In this document: piece by piece, positions 55,141 through 62,895 of the stretch | Numbering within the stretch: position 1 is the stretch's first letter | Layout: every line of letters begins with the position of its first letter | Origin: Geobacter sp. | Lineage (GTDB): Bacteria > Desulfobacterota > Desulfuromonadia > Geobacterales > Pseudopelobacteraceae | Assembly (NCBI GenBank): GCA_009885845.1 | Contig: VFJW01000133.1 | Coordinates: 1 to 64,000, forward strand | DNA: 64,000 nucleotides | Direction: 5' to 3' | Translations under genes and position numbers: made by a program | Notes under the pieces: generated by a model | What the model was told of the DNA's origin: nothing | What the model saw: only the letters and a program-made list of their open reading frames with translations | Databases searched by the model: none

Positions 55141-55509
55141 CTACGGGACCTTCATCATTTCAGTCCCGCAGCTGCAACTGCCCGGTTTCTGGCTGATGGT
55201 GCCGCAGTTGCAGCCGTCACCGCAGCCACAGGCATACTTGGCTGTGGTAATGAAGTTCAACTCTTTGCCGTCAACGGTAACAACCGCCTTATCGCCTGCA
55301 ACTTTGCTGACGACTCCTTTACCAAGCGCATTGCCGCAGGAACACTTTCCCGCATTGCGCGACATGGTCTTGCAGTCGCAGCTATCGCCGCAGGTACACA
55401 CATAGACACTGTCCCCTTTTTTGTACACAGGAAGGGTCTTGTCAGCAAACGCGACAATTGCCACCAGCAACAGACTTGCAGCTAACAGAGCGATAAGGAT
55501 CTTTTTCAT
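55141..55509 (-). CDS. Exported CxCG-repeat Cys-rich protein (metallothionein-like)
   Basis: 122 residues with a signal peptide (MKKILIALLAASLLLVAIVAFA). The mature part has two copies of the same Cys array: CTCGDSCDCKTMSRNAGKCSCG and ACGCGDGCNCGTISQKPGSCSCG (each about 22 residues, quoted here as CTCGDSCDC...GKCSCG and CGCGDGCNC...GSCSCG), separated by a KOW-like stretch (GDKAVVTVDGKEL). Fourteen cysteines in about 98 mature residues imply soft-metal or Fe-S binding outside the cytoplasm. AAAAAGGAG precedes the ATG. Its own promoter-like TTGTAT-N16-TACAAT is present. Confidence 0.82.
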   Translation of the reverse strand: MKKILIALLAASLLLVAIVAFADKTLPVYKKGDSVYVCTCGDSCDCKTMSRNAGKCSCGNALGKGVVSKVAGDKAVVTVDGKELNFITTAKYACGCGDGCNCGTISQKPGSCSCGTEMMKVP

Positions 55510-55555
55510 TGGCGGTCTCCTTTTTCATAATTGGGTTAACTCCGAATCAGTTGAT

Positions 55556-55583
55556 ATTGTATCCAGATTTCAGAAAAATACAA
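55556..55583 (-). promoter_or_regulatory. Promoter-like sequence for the CxCG-repeat protein
   Basis: On the - strand TTGTAT (55583-55578), a 16-base spacer and TACAAT (55561-55556), about 47 bases upstream of the start. It partly separates this gene from cbiD upstream on the same strand. Confidence 0.45.
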
Positions 55584-55591
55584 ATATGAAT

Positions 55592-56662
55592 TTATCGTAC
55601 AACCGTCCCATCGTACCCGCAGAGCAACGGATGTGCGAGCATTCCGGGTACATGAACTGCAGCGGCTTCTCTTGCCCGATCGGCTACAAGTTCCATAAGT
55701 ATCCGGTCAAAGCCAGTTGCAACTGCAATTTCGCGGGCGGTGTTGGCGTGCGAAATAATAGACAGATATTCGGAGGATACTCGAGCTGACTCCGCCCATC
55801 CGAGCAACACGGCCAGATCAAGTTCTGATGCCGCCGCGTGGGTGTTTTGATAGCCGCAGGCTATTTTGAGCAGTTTGGCAAACTGGCAGGCGATGACCGG
55901 TTGGTTGAAGCCGCGCCTGGCGCAGGCTTGCAGCGCATAGGCCACATGATCGCCCATCATGACATAGGATTCATCAGGCAGATTCGGAAGATGTTGCTGT
56001 GCCGCCATCTCACTGCTGCGCCCGGTGGAGAGGACAACCGACGGGCAGCCGCAGGCTCTGGCAACGTCCAGGGCGGCATCGATGGTGTCGGTCCAGGCTT
56101 TGGCTGATATGGGGCGGACAATGCCGGTAGTGCCGAGAATTGAAAGTCCACCGATGATTCCCAGGCGTGCGTTGAGGGTTTTTTTTGCACGTTCTTCGCC
56201 GTCGGGGATTGAAACTTCAATTTTGAATGTTGAATTTTGAATTTTGGATTCAGGCAGGACAGCTTCGACCGATTCAGTAATCATCCGGCGCGGTACCGGA
56301 TTTATGGCCCATTCTCCCGGGGGAATTGCCAGGCCCGGTTTGGTGACTTTCCCGATGCCGATGCCGCCGGTGATCAGAATTATTCTCTGAGCGGAATCGC
56401 AGGGAGTCACTGATATCCGCGCATGCAGTTCTGCCCCGTTGGTTATATCCGGGTCATCTCCGGCATCCTTAATCACGAAACAGCTCGCCTTGTCTTTTGA
56501 AAATGACTGACCATGCAGCGCAAATAGGGCGCTTGTTCCGGTCGGGAGGACAATGCTGATCTCGGAGACGTACGTCTGCTGCGCAAGCATCAAGGCCGCA
56601 CCTTTCGCGGCTGCTGCGGCACAGGCTCCGGTGGTATATCCTGAGCGCAACTTTGTTTTCAT
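55592..56662 (-). CDS. cbiD: Cobalt-precorrin-5B C1-methyltransferase
   Basis: 356 residues. RSGYTTGACAAAAAKGAA at the start, GGIGIGKVTKPGL, NPVPRRMI, LGTTGIVRPIS and GDHVAYAL are family signatures of CbiD, which acts in the anaerobic corrin pathway. An in-frame block of extra residues (ESKIQNSTFK, about 137-146) is encoded by a four-unit seven-base repeat. The start overlaps the cbiC stop (ATGA). Confidence 0.93.
   Translation of the reverse strand: MKTKLRSGYTTGACAAAAAKGAALMLAQQTYVSEISIVLPTGTSALFALHGQSFSKDKASCFVIKDAGDDPDITNGAELHARISVTPCDSAQRIILITGGIGIGKVTKPGLAIPPGEWAINPVPRRMITESVEAVLPESKIQNSTFKIEVSIPDGEERAKKTLNARLGIIGGLSILGTTGIVRPISAKAWTDTIDAALDVARACGCPSVVLSTGRSSEMAAQQHLPNLPDESYVMMGDHVAYALQACARRGFNQPVIACQFAKLLKIACGYQNTHAAASELDLAVLLGWAESARVSSEYLSIISHANTAREIAVATGFDRILMELVADRAREAAAVHVPGMLAHPLLCGYDGTVVR
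56221..56248. repeat. Heptanucleotide repeat inside cbiD
   Basis: TTTTGAA-TGTTGAA-TTTTGAA-TTTTGGA: four units of seven bases (56221-56248) within coding sequence, giving a short low-complexity insert in CbiD between two conserved blocks. Flanking bases extend the pattern on both sides. Confidence 0.85.
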
Positions 56663-57297
56663 TGCGGTGAGGTGGCCAGGATTGCCAGGGCATTTACCAC
56701 GGCGGCCGCTACATTTGAGCCGCCCTTGCGCCCGATGTTGGTGATAAACGGGATGTCATGAGTGCCGGATGCCAGAGCATTTTTACTCTCTTCAGCCCCG
56801 ACAAAACCGACCGGCAGACCGATGATGAGGGACGGCTTTGCAGTACCTGTTTCAGCCAGCCGGAGCAGTTCAAAGAGTGCGGTTGGAGCGTTGCCGATGA
56901 CAAAGATGCGATTATCCGGATTGGCAACCGCTTTGCGCATGGCGGCGATGGAGCGGGTGATTCCCTCGTTTTTAGCCAGTTTGGCGACATCCGGATCAGC
57001 GACATGGCAGGAGACCCGGCAGCCGAGAGGGGTCAGACGGGGTTTGCTGATTCCGGAAAGCGCCATGTTAGTGTCGGTAACAATGCCGGCACCGCTCCGG
57101 AGCGCCTCGATCGCTTGTTCGACGACGTCCTCCGACAGTACCATTGATTGGGCGTATTCAAAGTCGGCGCTGGTATGGATCGCGCGGCGGACAATCTGCC
57201 ATTCCGCCCGGGGCCAGCCATGATCACCCGCCTCGACATCGATGATGCGAAATGATTCGGTTTCAATCTCTTCAGGTCTCATACTCAACGAATCCAT
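56659..57297 (-). CDS. cbiC: Precorrin-8X methylmutase
   Basis: 212 residues from the ATG at 57297, which overlaps the cbiX stop (TGATG). Contains EIETESFRIID, RRAIHTSADFEYA with the catalytic His, TDTNMALSGIS, and LIIGLPVGFVGAEESK (the segment PVGFVGAEESK is highly typical of CbiC/CobH). Moves the C11 methyl group to make hydrogenobyrinate or its cobalt form. Confidence 0.94.
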   Translation of the reverse strand: MDSLSMRPEEIETESFRIIDVEAGDHGWPRAEWQIVRRAIHTSADFEYAQSMVLSEDVVEQAIEALRSGAGIVTDTNMALSGISKPRLTPLGCRVSCHVADPDVAKLAKNEGITRSIAAMRKAVANPDNRIFVIGNAPTALFELLRLAETGTAKPSLIIGLPVGFVGAEESKNALASGTHDIPFITNIGRKGGSNVAAAVVNALAILATSPQ

Positions 57298-57680
57298 CAG
57301 TGCCACCCCAGTCTTTCCAGTGCTTCGCCGATTCGTTCGGCTTCGATTTCCGCCAGCTTCCGGTGTACACCCAGATGCCCGCCCATTTCCATAATCAGGC
57401 CGGGATACCGTTTCTGCGCCTCAGCGATCTCTTCCGGCAGGTCATGCTGAACATGAGCCCCCATGAAGAGGAAATAGGGCATCAGCAGGATGCGCTTTGC
57501 ACCCTTCGCCACACAGGCATCGATCCCTTTTTGGATATCCGGTTCGTGCAGTTCGCGGAACGAGACTTCGACGATCCCGAAGCCGGTCATCTCCTGTACC
57601 ATTGCCGCAACGTCACGAGCCGCATCATTAGCCTCGACAATGCGGCTGCCGTGGGCCATTATCAAAATTGCTGTGTTCAT
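57297..57680 (-). CDS. cbiX: Sirohydrochlorin cobaltochelatase, small CbiX type
   Basis: 127 residues, single-domain CbiX(S). The two metal-binding His lie in MAHGSR (His10) and GAHVQHD (about His75). Inserts cobalt into sirohydrochlorin at the start of the anaerobic B12 pathway. It overlaps nuoG (start region at 57677-57680) by four bases, which ties the cobalamin genes to the nuo module upstream. Confidence 0.92.
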   Translation of the reverse strand: MNTAILIMAHGSRIVEANDAARDVAAMVQEMTGFGIVEVSFRELHEPDIQKGIDACVAKGAKRILLMPYFLFMGAHVQHDLPEEIAEAQKRYPGLIMEMGGHLGVHRKLAEIEAERIGEALERLGWH

Positions 57681-59581
57681 GGGCCGTTATTCCTTTCGTA
57701 GATCAAAAATCCGTTACTCTCTGCTTCGAGCAACGTGAGAAATTTCCATGTATCGCCACAACCGGTCAGGTCGGTCCGCTCACTCCCCAAACGCTCCAAC
57801 AGTTGTAACACTATTTCTCCGGTAGGGAGAATATCCCCCCCCGGTGCATCATGACGGTGAATTCGCGGCGGGTGAAGTTCCGGCGACAGCCCCTTGATCG
57901 GCAATCCGGGGTGCATCACCTTTGTGAAGCGCTGGGCGCGCCCTTCATGGTTAATGTAGGTGCCGTCCATTTCAACCCATGAAGTTACCGGCAGGAAAAT
58001 CTCAGTCGCTGCAATCAGCCGTGTCGGCAGCCAGTCAGCGACAGCCAGCACTCTGATCTCCGGTGGCAGCTCTGACGGCAGATCAGCCTCCAGAGTGATG
58101 ATTCCCTTAATCCTGCCGTCTGCCAGAGCTTCGGAGAACGACACCGCTTCCTGTCCCCCGGCAAGTAAAGCGGTGCCGAAAGCGTTCGGGCCGTTCAGGA
58201 CAAGAGCGAGTTTTACTCCTTCAAGAGAAGTACTCCGGATACTGTCAATTCCCTTCCTGTCTGCACCGCAGATTAGTACCGGATTCGTTGCGGAGCTGAA
58301 AGGGATATCAGTAAGTGCGCGGACAGTTTCAAATTCAAACGGCAGGACCTCAACTCCGCTTCTGCCTGAAACATACACCCGTGCACCGTTTCGCCAGGCC
58401 TGACGAACCGCCAGTGCCATCATGGGGGCATCGCTCAGCAGGTCACACTCCATTACGGCTATCAGGTCGGATCGGCGGACATCTTCCTGGGATGCGGCAT
58501 TATCGCGGGTCAACAGGGCAACTGCGGCAGCCGTCGCCGCAGATTGTTCTGCCTCTGCAAAAAAACAGAGTGTGCCGGCACCGGTAATTTCCCGCAGGCG
58601 GGCTGCCATGACGGCGGCTTCCTGGGACATCCGGGGTGAACCGACTATGGCCAGTCCCTCCGGTCCGTCCAGCTCAAGAAAACCCGCCAGGCGTTCCCGC
58701 AGGCAGTCCAGAGCGACATCCATGCTGACCGCTTCACCATCCACCAACGCCAGTCGCGGCCGATCCGGCGAATTGACGGCGGCTTTCGAAAAGCGGCCCC
58801 GATCGCAAATGAACCAGCCATTGACCGCATCGTTGCGACGGGCGGTGGTCTTGAGCAATTCGCGGTACCGGGCCATCGGGACGGTGTTGCATCCTAATGA
58901 ACAACCGGGACAGATTGAGGGGGCCATGTCGTAGTCCCAGTAACGGGCGCGAAACCGGGCGGTTTTGTCGGTAAATACGCCGGTAGGACAGATATCGACC
59001 AGATTGCCGGAAAAGGGTGATTCCAGCTGCCCGTCCTGCTGTCTGCCGAAATAGACGCTGCCGGCCCGGCCGGTGACTCCGAAATCGGTGCCGCCGGCGT
59101 ACTCCTGATAGAAACGGACGCAGCGGTAGCACTGGATACAGCGGTTCATTTCATGTTCGATCTGTTCGCCGAGATACTGATTGACGTGGGTGCGTTTCAG
59201 GCCGTCGTAGCGTCTGATGCTGTGGCCGCCGGCAATGGTGAAGTCCTGCAGCTGACATTCGCCCCCTTCGTCACAGACCGGACAGTCGTGAGGATGGTTG
59301 ATCATCAGCCACTCAATCACCGAGTGGCGCAGGGCGACAGCTTCCGGGTCGCCGGTTGAAACCACCATGCCCTCCTGAGCCGGCAGCATACAGGACATCT
59401 GAATTCCCTTGACCGGCCCCTCCAGCATCATGACCGCACAGGCCCGACAGGCGCCGGCTTTGCCGAGTGCAGGATGCCAGCAGAAATGCGGGATGGTTAT
59501 GCCGATGCTTCGCGCCGCTTCCAGCAGGTTGGTTCCATCCGGAACCTCGACCGGTATGTTGTCAATTATTATCCGGGGCAT
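57677..59581 (-). CDS. nuoG: NADH-dehydrogenase subunit G-like iron-sulfur protein
   Basis: 634 residues, shorter than many NuoG (about 700-900) because of a reduced molybdopterin-type domain. N-terminal [2Fe-2S] domain with CWHP...CRAC...C; His-ligated cluster segment HPHDCPVCDEGGEC; 4Fe-4S segment CIQCYRCV with CPTG further on; then CPGCSLGC. The rest is a molybdopterin oxidoreductase-like fold with few catalytic residues. Electron wire between NuoF and a partner. It could serve a complex I-like or an NAD-linked dehydrogenase. Confidence 0.88.
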   Translation of the reverse strand: MPRIIIDNIPVEVPDGTNLLEAARSIGITIPHFCWHPALGKAGACRACAVMMLEGPVKGIQMSCMLPAQEGMVVSTGDPEAVALRHSVIEWLMINHPHDCPVCDEGGECQLQDFTIAGGHSIRRYDGLKRTHVNQYLGEQIEHEMNRCIQCYRCVRFYQEYAGGTDFGVTGRAGSVYFGRQQDGQLESPFSGNLVDICPTGVFTDKTARFRARYWDYDMAPSICPGCSLGCNTVPMARYRELLKTTARRNDAVNGWFICDRGRFSKAAVNSPDRPRLALVDGEAVSMDVALDCLRERLAGFLELDGPEGLAIVGSPRMSQEAAVMAARLREITGAGTLCFFAEAEQSAATAAAVALLTRDNAASQEDVRRSDLIAVMECDLLSDAPMMALAVRQAWRNGARVYVSGRSGVEVLPFEFETVRALTDIPFSSATNPVLICGADRKGIDSIRSTSLEGVKLALVLNGPNAFGTALLAGGQEAVSFSEALADGRIKGIITLEADLPSELPPEIRVLAVADWLPTRLIAATEIFLPVTSWVEMDGTYINHEGRAQRFTKVMHPGLPIKGLSPELHPPRIHRHDAPGGDILPTGEIVLQLLERLGSERTDLTGCGDTWKFLTLLEAESNGFLIYERNNGP

Positions 59582-59601
59582 TTATCCGTTCAATCCCTGT
59601 T

Positions 59602-60396
59602 TCATTCGATTGTGTCCGGGGTCTTGCGACCTCCGATCCAGTCGGCGATGACCTGAACAACTTTATCTTCAACTCCGAAGAAACCATGAGCGCTCAGGTT
59701 GTCACACGGAGCCGAACGAGGGTAGGCTCCGCCATGGACTTCGGTAAAATTTACCTCTGTCGTAGCGCTCAGTGTAACCTGCGTTATTCTTGCCTCTGCA
59801 AATGAACTGACCCGGCAGGCATCGTTCCGGTGGTGAACCATCAAAACCGGGAGCCGCAACTGTCTGAGCGGAAGCCAGCGCAGGAAGTTTTCGTACTCAA
59901 GTGCCGATGTCAATATGATTCCCTTCACATGACTGTCCGTGAGGCGCGTGCCGAGGTAGGCTGCTGAAAGAGTCCCGCGGCTGTTGCCGACCAGGAAGAT
60001 ACGTTCGTACCCCTGCTTTCCAAGGTAGGCGGTCAGTGATTCAATGTCTTCGGCATGCTCGGGTGATTCGCGAAAACCGGTACTCATGCCGGTAGAGTGA
60101 TCGGATGGCGGGGCAACCGTGAACACTGAAAAACCGCTTTGAGTAAAATTTCCGGCACTCCGTACCAGAAAATTCCAGCCGCTGACGACTCCACCGGCAG
60201 TCACTTTATACGGTCCGGCACCGTTTCCGCCGGGGAAAAGAATCAGAGCATCATGCAGGCCTGTTTTTTCCGGCGTCATGGCAAGAAAATCCATCGTTAC
60301 GCCCGGGCGGGTCGGAATGGTGCGTATCTCGGTGAGGGCAAACGAAGTGTTTGCCAGAGTCAAAACAAGAATGATTATGCGAAGAGCATGAGCCAT
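59602..60396 (-). CDS. Exported alpha/beta hydrolase
   Basis: 264 residues with a signal peptide (MAHALRIIILVLTLANTSFA). Nucleophile elbow GNSRGT (Ser at about 142), LILFPGGNGAG as oxyanion loop and a late HGF/HGG-type His. Resembles dienelactone-hydrolase-like lipases. It sits between nuoF and nuoG on the same strand, its ATG overlapping the nuoF stop (TGATG), yet it should act in the periplasm. Substrate unknown; why it is inserted in a nuo module is unclear. Confidence 0.82.
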   Translation of the reverse strand: MAHALRIIILVLTLANTSFALTEIRTIPTRPGVTMDFLAMTPEKTGLHDALILFPGGNGAGPYKVTAGGVVSGWNFLVRSAGNFTQSGFSVFTVAPPSDHSTGMSTGFRESPEHAEDIESLTAYLGKQGYERIFLVGNSRGTLSAAYLGTRLTDSHVKGIILTSALEYENFLRWLPLRQLRLPVLMVHHRNDACRVSSFAEARITQVTLSATTEVNFTEVHGGAYPRSAPCDNLSAHGFFGVEDKVVQVIADWIGGRKTPDTIE

Positions 60397-61673
60397 CAGC
60401 AGATATAATCTCCTTCCAACGGGCAGCGTCCCGCCGAGATATGTTCCCGCAGTTCATCTCCGAAATGGTTCAAAAGTCCGTCTACCGGACCCATGGCACC
60501 CGGGGCAAGTGCGCAGAAGGCATAATTCAGCATGTTGACATGTTCCTGCAGGATATCAATGTCCCGCGCTTCTCCCCGACCTGATTCGATCCGCTCCAGA
60601 GTGTGCTGCACGAAAGGGAGCCCTTCGCGGCAGGGAGTGCACCAGCCGCACGATTCGCGGGCGAAAAAACGGATCAGATTGAGTGTTACTGCGACCATGC
60701 AGGTAGTGTGATCAAAGACGACAATGCCGCCGGTGCCGAGACGTGACCCCGCTTTGGCCACCGGGTCGAAATCCATCGGCACGGCACGATGCGCGTCCGT
60801 AAAGTATGGTGTAGAGGCTCCACCCGGGATGCAGGCCTTGAAGCGACTGCCGGGGCGCATACCTCCGCAGGGGCCGTCGATGATTTCGCCCAGGGTCATG
60901 CCGAGCGGTAGTTCGAAGCAGTCAGTGTTGACGACATGCCCGCTGATGCAGAACAGCTTGGTGCCGGCGGCTTCAGGAGTGGCTGCCCTGTTTTTCCACA
61001 GGAGCGGTCCATCATTGATGATTGCCGGAATATTGGCGAGGGTCTCAACATTATTGACAACAGTCGGTTGCCCCCACAACCCTTTAACTGCCGGAAAGGG
61101 GGGCTTGGCACGGGGATTAGCGCGTTTTCCTTCCAGTGCGTTGATCAGGGCGGTCTCCTCGCCGCAGATATATCGTCCGGCTGACTGATGGACGTCCAGT
61201 TCCAGGCTGAATCCGCCCCCCAGAATATTTTTGCCGAGATAGCCGGAACGGTGGGCAGCAGCGATCGCATCGCGGAGATTCCCGGCGACCTGCTCATAGC
61301 CGGAGCGGACAAAAATAAAGGCATGCTGTACTCCGAGGGCATAGCACGCCAGAGTCATCCCCTCCACCAGCAGGTGCGGGTTTCGCTCCAGCAGCACGCG
61401 ATCCTTATAGGTACCCGGCTCCATTTCGTCACAGTTGCAGATCAGATAACGGGGACCGGTAAGATCACGCGGTACGAACGACCATTTTCTGCCGGTAGGA
61501 AAGCCGGCTCCGCCACGACCGCGTAAACCGGAATCGATGACGCTCTGCTGAACTTCATCGGGAGTCCAGTTCCTGATCACCTTCACAAGCGCGGCAAAGC
61601 CACCGGTCGAACGGTATTCTTCGAAAGAGAGGCACTGTCCAGCGCGGGTATGTTTGAGCAGGAGCTGTTCCAT
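60396..61673 (-). CDS. nuoF: NADH-dehydrogenase subunit F-like (NADH/FMN site)
   Basis: 425 residues. The Gly-rich NADH/FMN loops GLRGRGGAGFPTGRKW (about residues 48-63) and YICGEETALINALEGK are present, and the 4Fe-4S cluster site SCGWCTPCREG plus a later Cys in YAFCALAPGA. Accepts electrons from NADH. The start lies ten bases after a strong hairpin and lacks a clear ribosome site. Confidence 0.93.
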   Translation of the reverse strand: MEQLLLKHTRAGQCLSFEEYRSTGGFAALVKVIRNWTPDEVQQSVIDSGLRGRGGAGFPTGRKWSFVPRDLTGPRYLICNCDEMEPGTYKDRVLLERNPHLLVEGMTLACYALGVQHAFIFVRSGYEQVAGNLRDAIAAAHRSGYLGKNILGGGFSLELDVHQSAGRYICGEETALINALEGKRANPRAKPPFPAVKGLWGQPTVVNNVETLANIPAIINDGPLLWKNRAATPEAAGTKLFCISGHVVNTDCFELPLGMTLGEIIDGPCGGMRPGSRFKACIPGGASTPYFTDAHRAVPMDFDPVAKAGSRLGTGGIVVFDHTTCMVAVTLNLIRFFARESCGWCTPCREGLPFVQHTLERIESGRGEARDIDILQEHVNMLNYAFCALAPGAMGPVDGLLNHFGDELREHISAGRCPLEGDYIC

Positions 61674-61683
61674 GAATTAAAGA

Positions 61684-61720
61684 CCGTCGGGAAGACAAAC
61701 ATCAGTCGTCTTCCCGACGG
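61684..61720 (-). terminator. Intercistronic terminator-like hairpin between cytochrome c and nuoF
   Basis: CCGTCGGGAAGAC (61684-61696) and GTCTTCCCGACGG (61708-61720) form a perfect 13-pair stem, 11-base loop. On the - strand it follows the cytochrome stop by six bases, then TCTTTAATT and the nuoF ATG. It should cut transcription after the cytochrome gene, leaving partial read-through into nuoF. Confidence 0.75.
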
Positions 61721-61726
61721 AGTCGG

Positions 61727-62026
61727 CTACTTCTTGAAGGTTTTGATGATATAGTCGGCAACCAGCTTTGCGTCAGCATCAGATAGTGCCTTGGCATCAA
61801 ATGCAGCCATGCCGCTGCCACCTGTGCGGATTTTTTTGGTGATCGCCTTGGGGTCTTTCATGTTTTTGAGAGTTTTCTTAGGATTGATGATGTTGCCGCC
61901 ATTAGGGTGGCAGGAAGCACATTTGGCTTTAAAGATCGCCTCACCACCGGTTTCAGCTGCAATAGCAGCTACTGACATCATGCCGATGCTTACTGCAACG
62001 ATGGTCATTGTAATCATTATTTTCAT
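61727..62026 (-). CDS. Monoheme c-type cytochrome
   Basis: 99 residues with a signal peptide (to about residue 24, AAIAA) and one heme site CASCH (36-40). The sixth ligand is probably Met in GGSGMAAF. The layout matches small class-I periplasmic cytochromes (c6/c553-like). AAAAGGAG precedes the ATG. Lies between nuoE and nuoF, so it may exchange electrons with the same metabolism, though on the other side of the membrane. Confidence 0.9.
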   Translation of the reverse strand: MKIMITMTIVAVSIGMMSVAAIAAETGGEAIFKAKCASCHPNGGNIINPKKTLKNMKDPKAITKKIRTGGSGMAAFDAKALSDADAKLVADYIIKTFKK

Positions 62027-62106
62027 CGTACTCTCCTTTTAATACAGGTAGTTGTCCTCTTTGAGGAAGTGTGTTGCGGCACAGCACCATAGCACTCTGG
62101 AAGCAT

Positions 62107-62613
62107 TCAGACAAGTGGTGGTTTTTTGGTGGATCCGGCAGGCGGGTCATCCCGTAATGCAGACATTATCTGTGCGCCGGCTTCCGGAGTCAGGCGGCCA
62201 TACTGTTTTTCCCCGATCATCATGCAGGGGGCTTCGCCGCAGTTACCGAGACAGGAGCAGGGGAGCAGGGTTATCATGCCGTCAGCTGTCGTCGAACCGG
62301 GAGCAATTCCCAGAAGTTGTGCCAGTGATTTCAGCAACGTATCACCGCCAACTGCCCAGCATGAGATCGAATCACAGACATGCACTACATGGCGGCCAAC
62401 CGGGCGCCGATAGATCATTTCATAGAACGTCGCCAGTTCTTCGACCTGGAGTGAAGACAAGCCGAGCAGAACTGAAGCTTCCCCCAGTGCCTCGTCGGTC
62501 AACCAGCCATAATGATGCTGCAGCTCTTTCATCACATCTACAGCCGCCTCACGATTGGTGGCCGCATCTGCAATACGCTGAGCAAGGTTTTCTTTGAGAA
62601 GAGCAGGGATCAT
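62107..62613 (-). CDS. nuoE: NADH-dehydrogenase subunit E-like [2Fe-2S] protein
   Basis: 168 residues. Thioredoxin-like [2Fe-2S] domain with Cys pairs in VCDSISC and CLGNC, plus C in GEAPC; the N-terminal helical part (LQHHYGWLTDEAL) is typical. Works with NuoF as the NADH-oxidising unit. The start codon lies seven bases after a TATAAT box, so the mRNA may be nearly leaderless. Confidence 0.9.
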   Translation of the reverse strand: MIPALLKENLAQRIADAATNREAAVDVMKELQHHYGWLTDEALGEASVLLGLSSLQVEELATFYEMIYRRPVGRHVVHVCDSISCWAVGGDTLLKSLAQLLGIAPGSTTADGMITLLPCSCLGNCGEAPCMMIGEKQYGRLTPEAGAQIMSALRDDPPAGSTKKPPLV

Positions 62614-62620
62614 GGAGGGT

Positions 62621-62648
62621 ATTATAAATGCTTTGTCGGGTGTGGCAA
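62621..62648 (-). promoter_or_regulatory. Sigma-70 promoter of nuoE, almost leaderless
   Basis: On the - strand TTGCCA (62648-62643), a 16-base spacer, and consensus TATAAT (62626-62621). Seven bases (ACCCTCC) remain before the nuoE ATG, with no Shine-Dalgarno, so transcription would begin at or next to the start codon. Confidence 0.65.
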
Positions 62649-62895
62649 GGAGAAAGAGCGATGCAGTGTTGCGCTTGAATTAATTCATTTTATTCGTTTC
62701 ATCTGCAGATTTCTGCCGACACGTTCCGCCGGGCACGGTTTCAGTTGCGCACACGGTGAAAATTGTACCGCCTTTTGTTTGACTTTTTTACTGATTTTAG
62801 TCATTTTATCATACCTCTTTGAGGGGACTTTTTCTCACGCATGCAGAGACGTGAGCCTGTTTGACGTTCTCCAATTCATGAAAAGGAAATGATTG
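62649..62895. other. Intergenic region between nuoE and the deacetylase fusion
   Basis: AT-rich with TTGAC near 62779 and a small stem CTCACG/CGTGAG near 62833-62854. I see no convincing full promoter for the + strand gene and no other gene. Confidence 0.4.
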
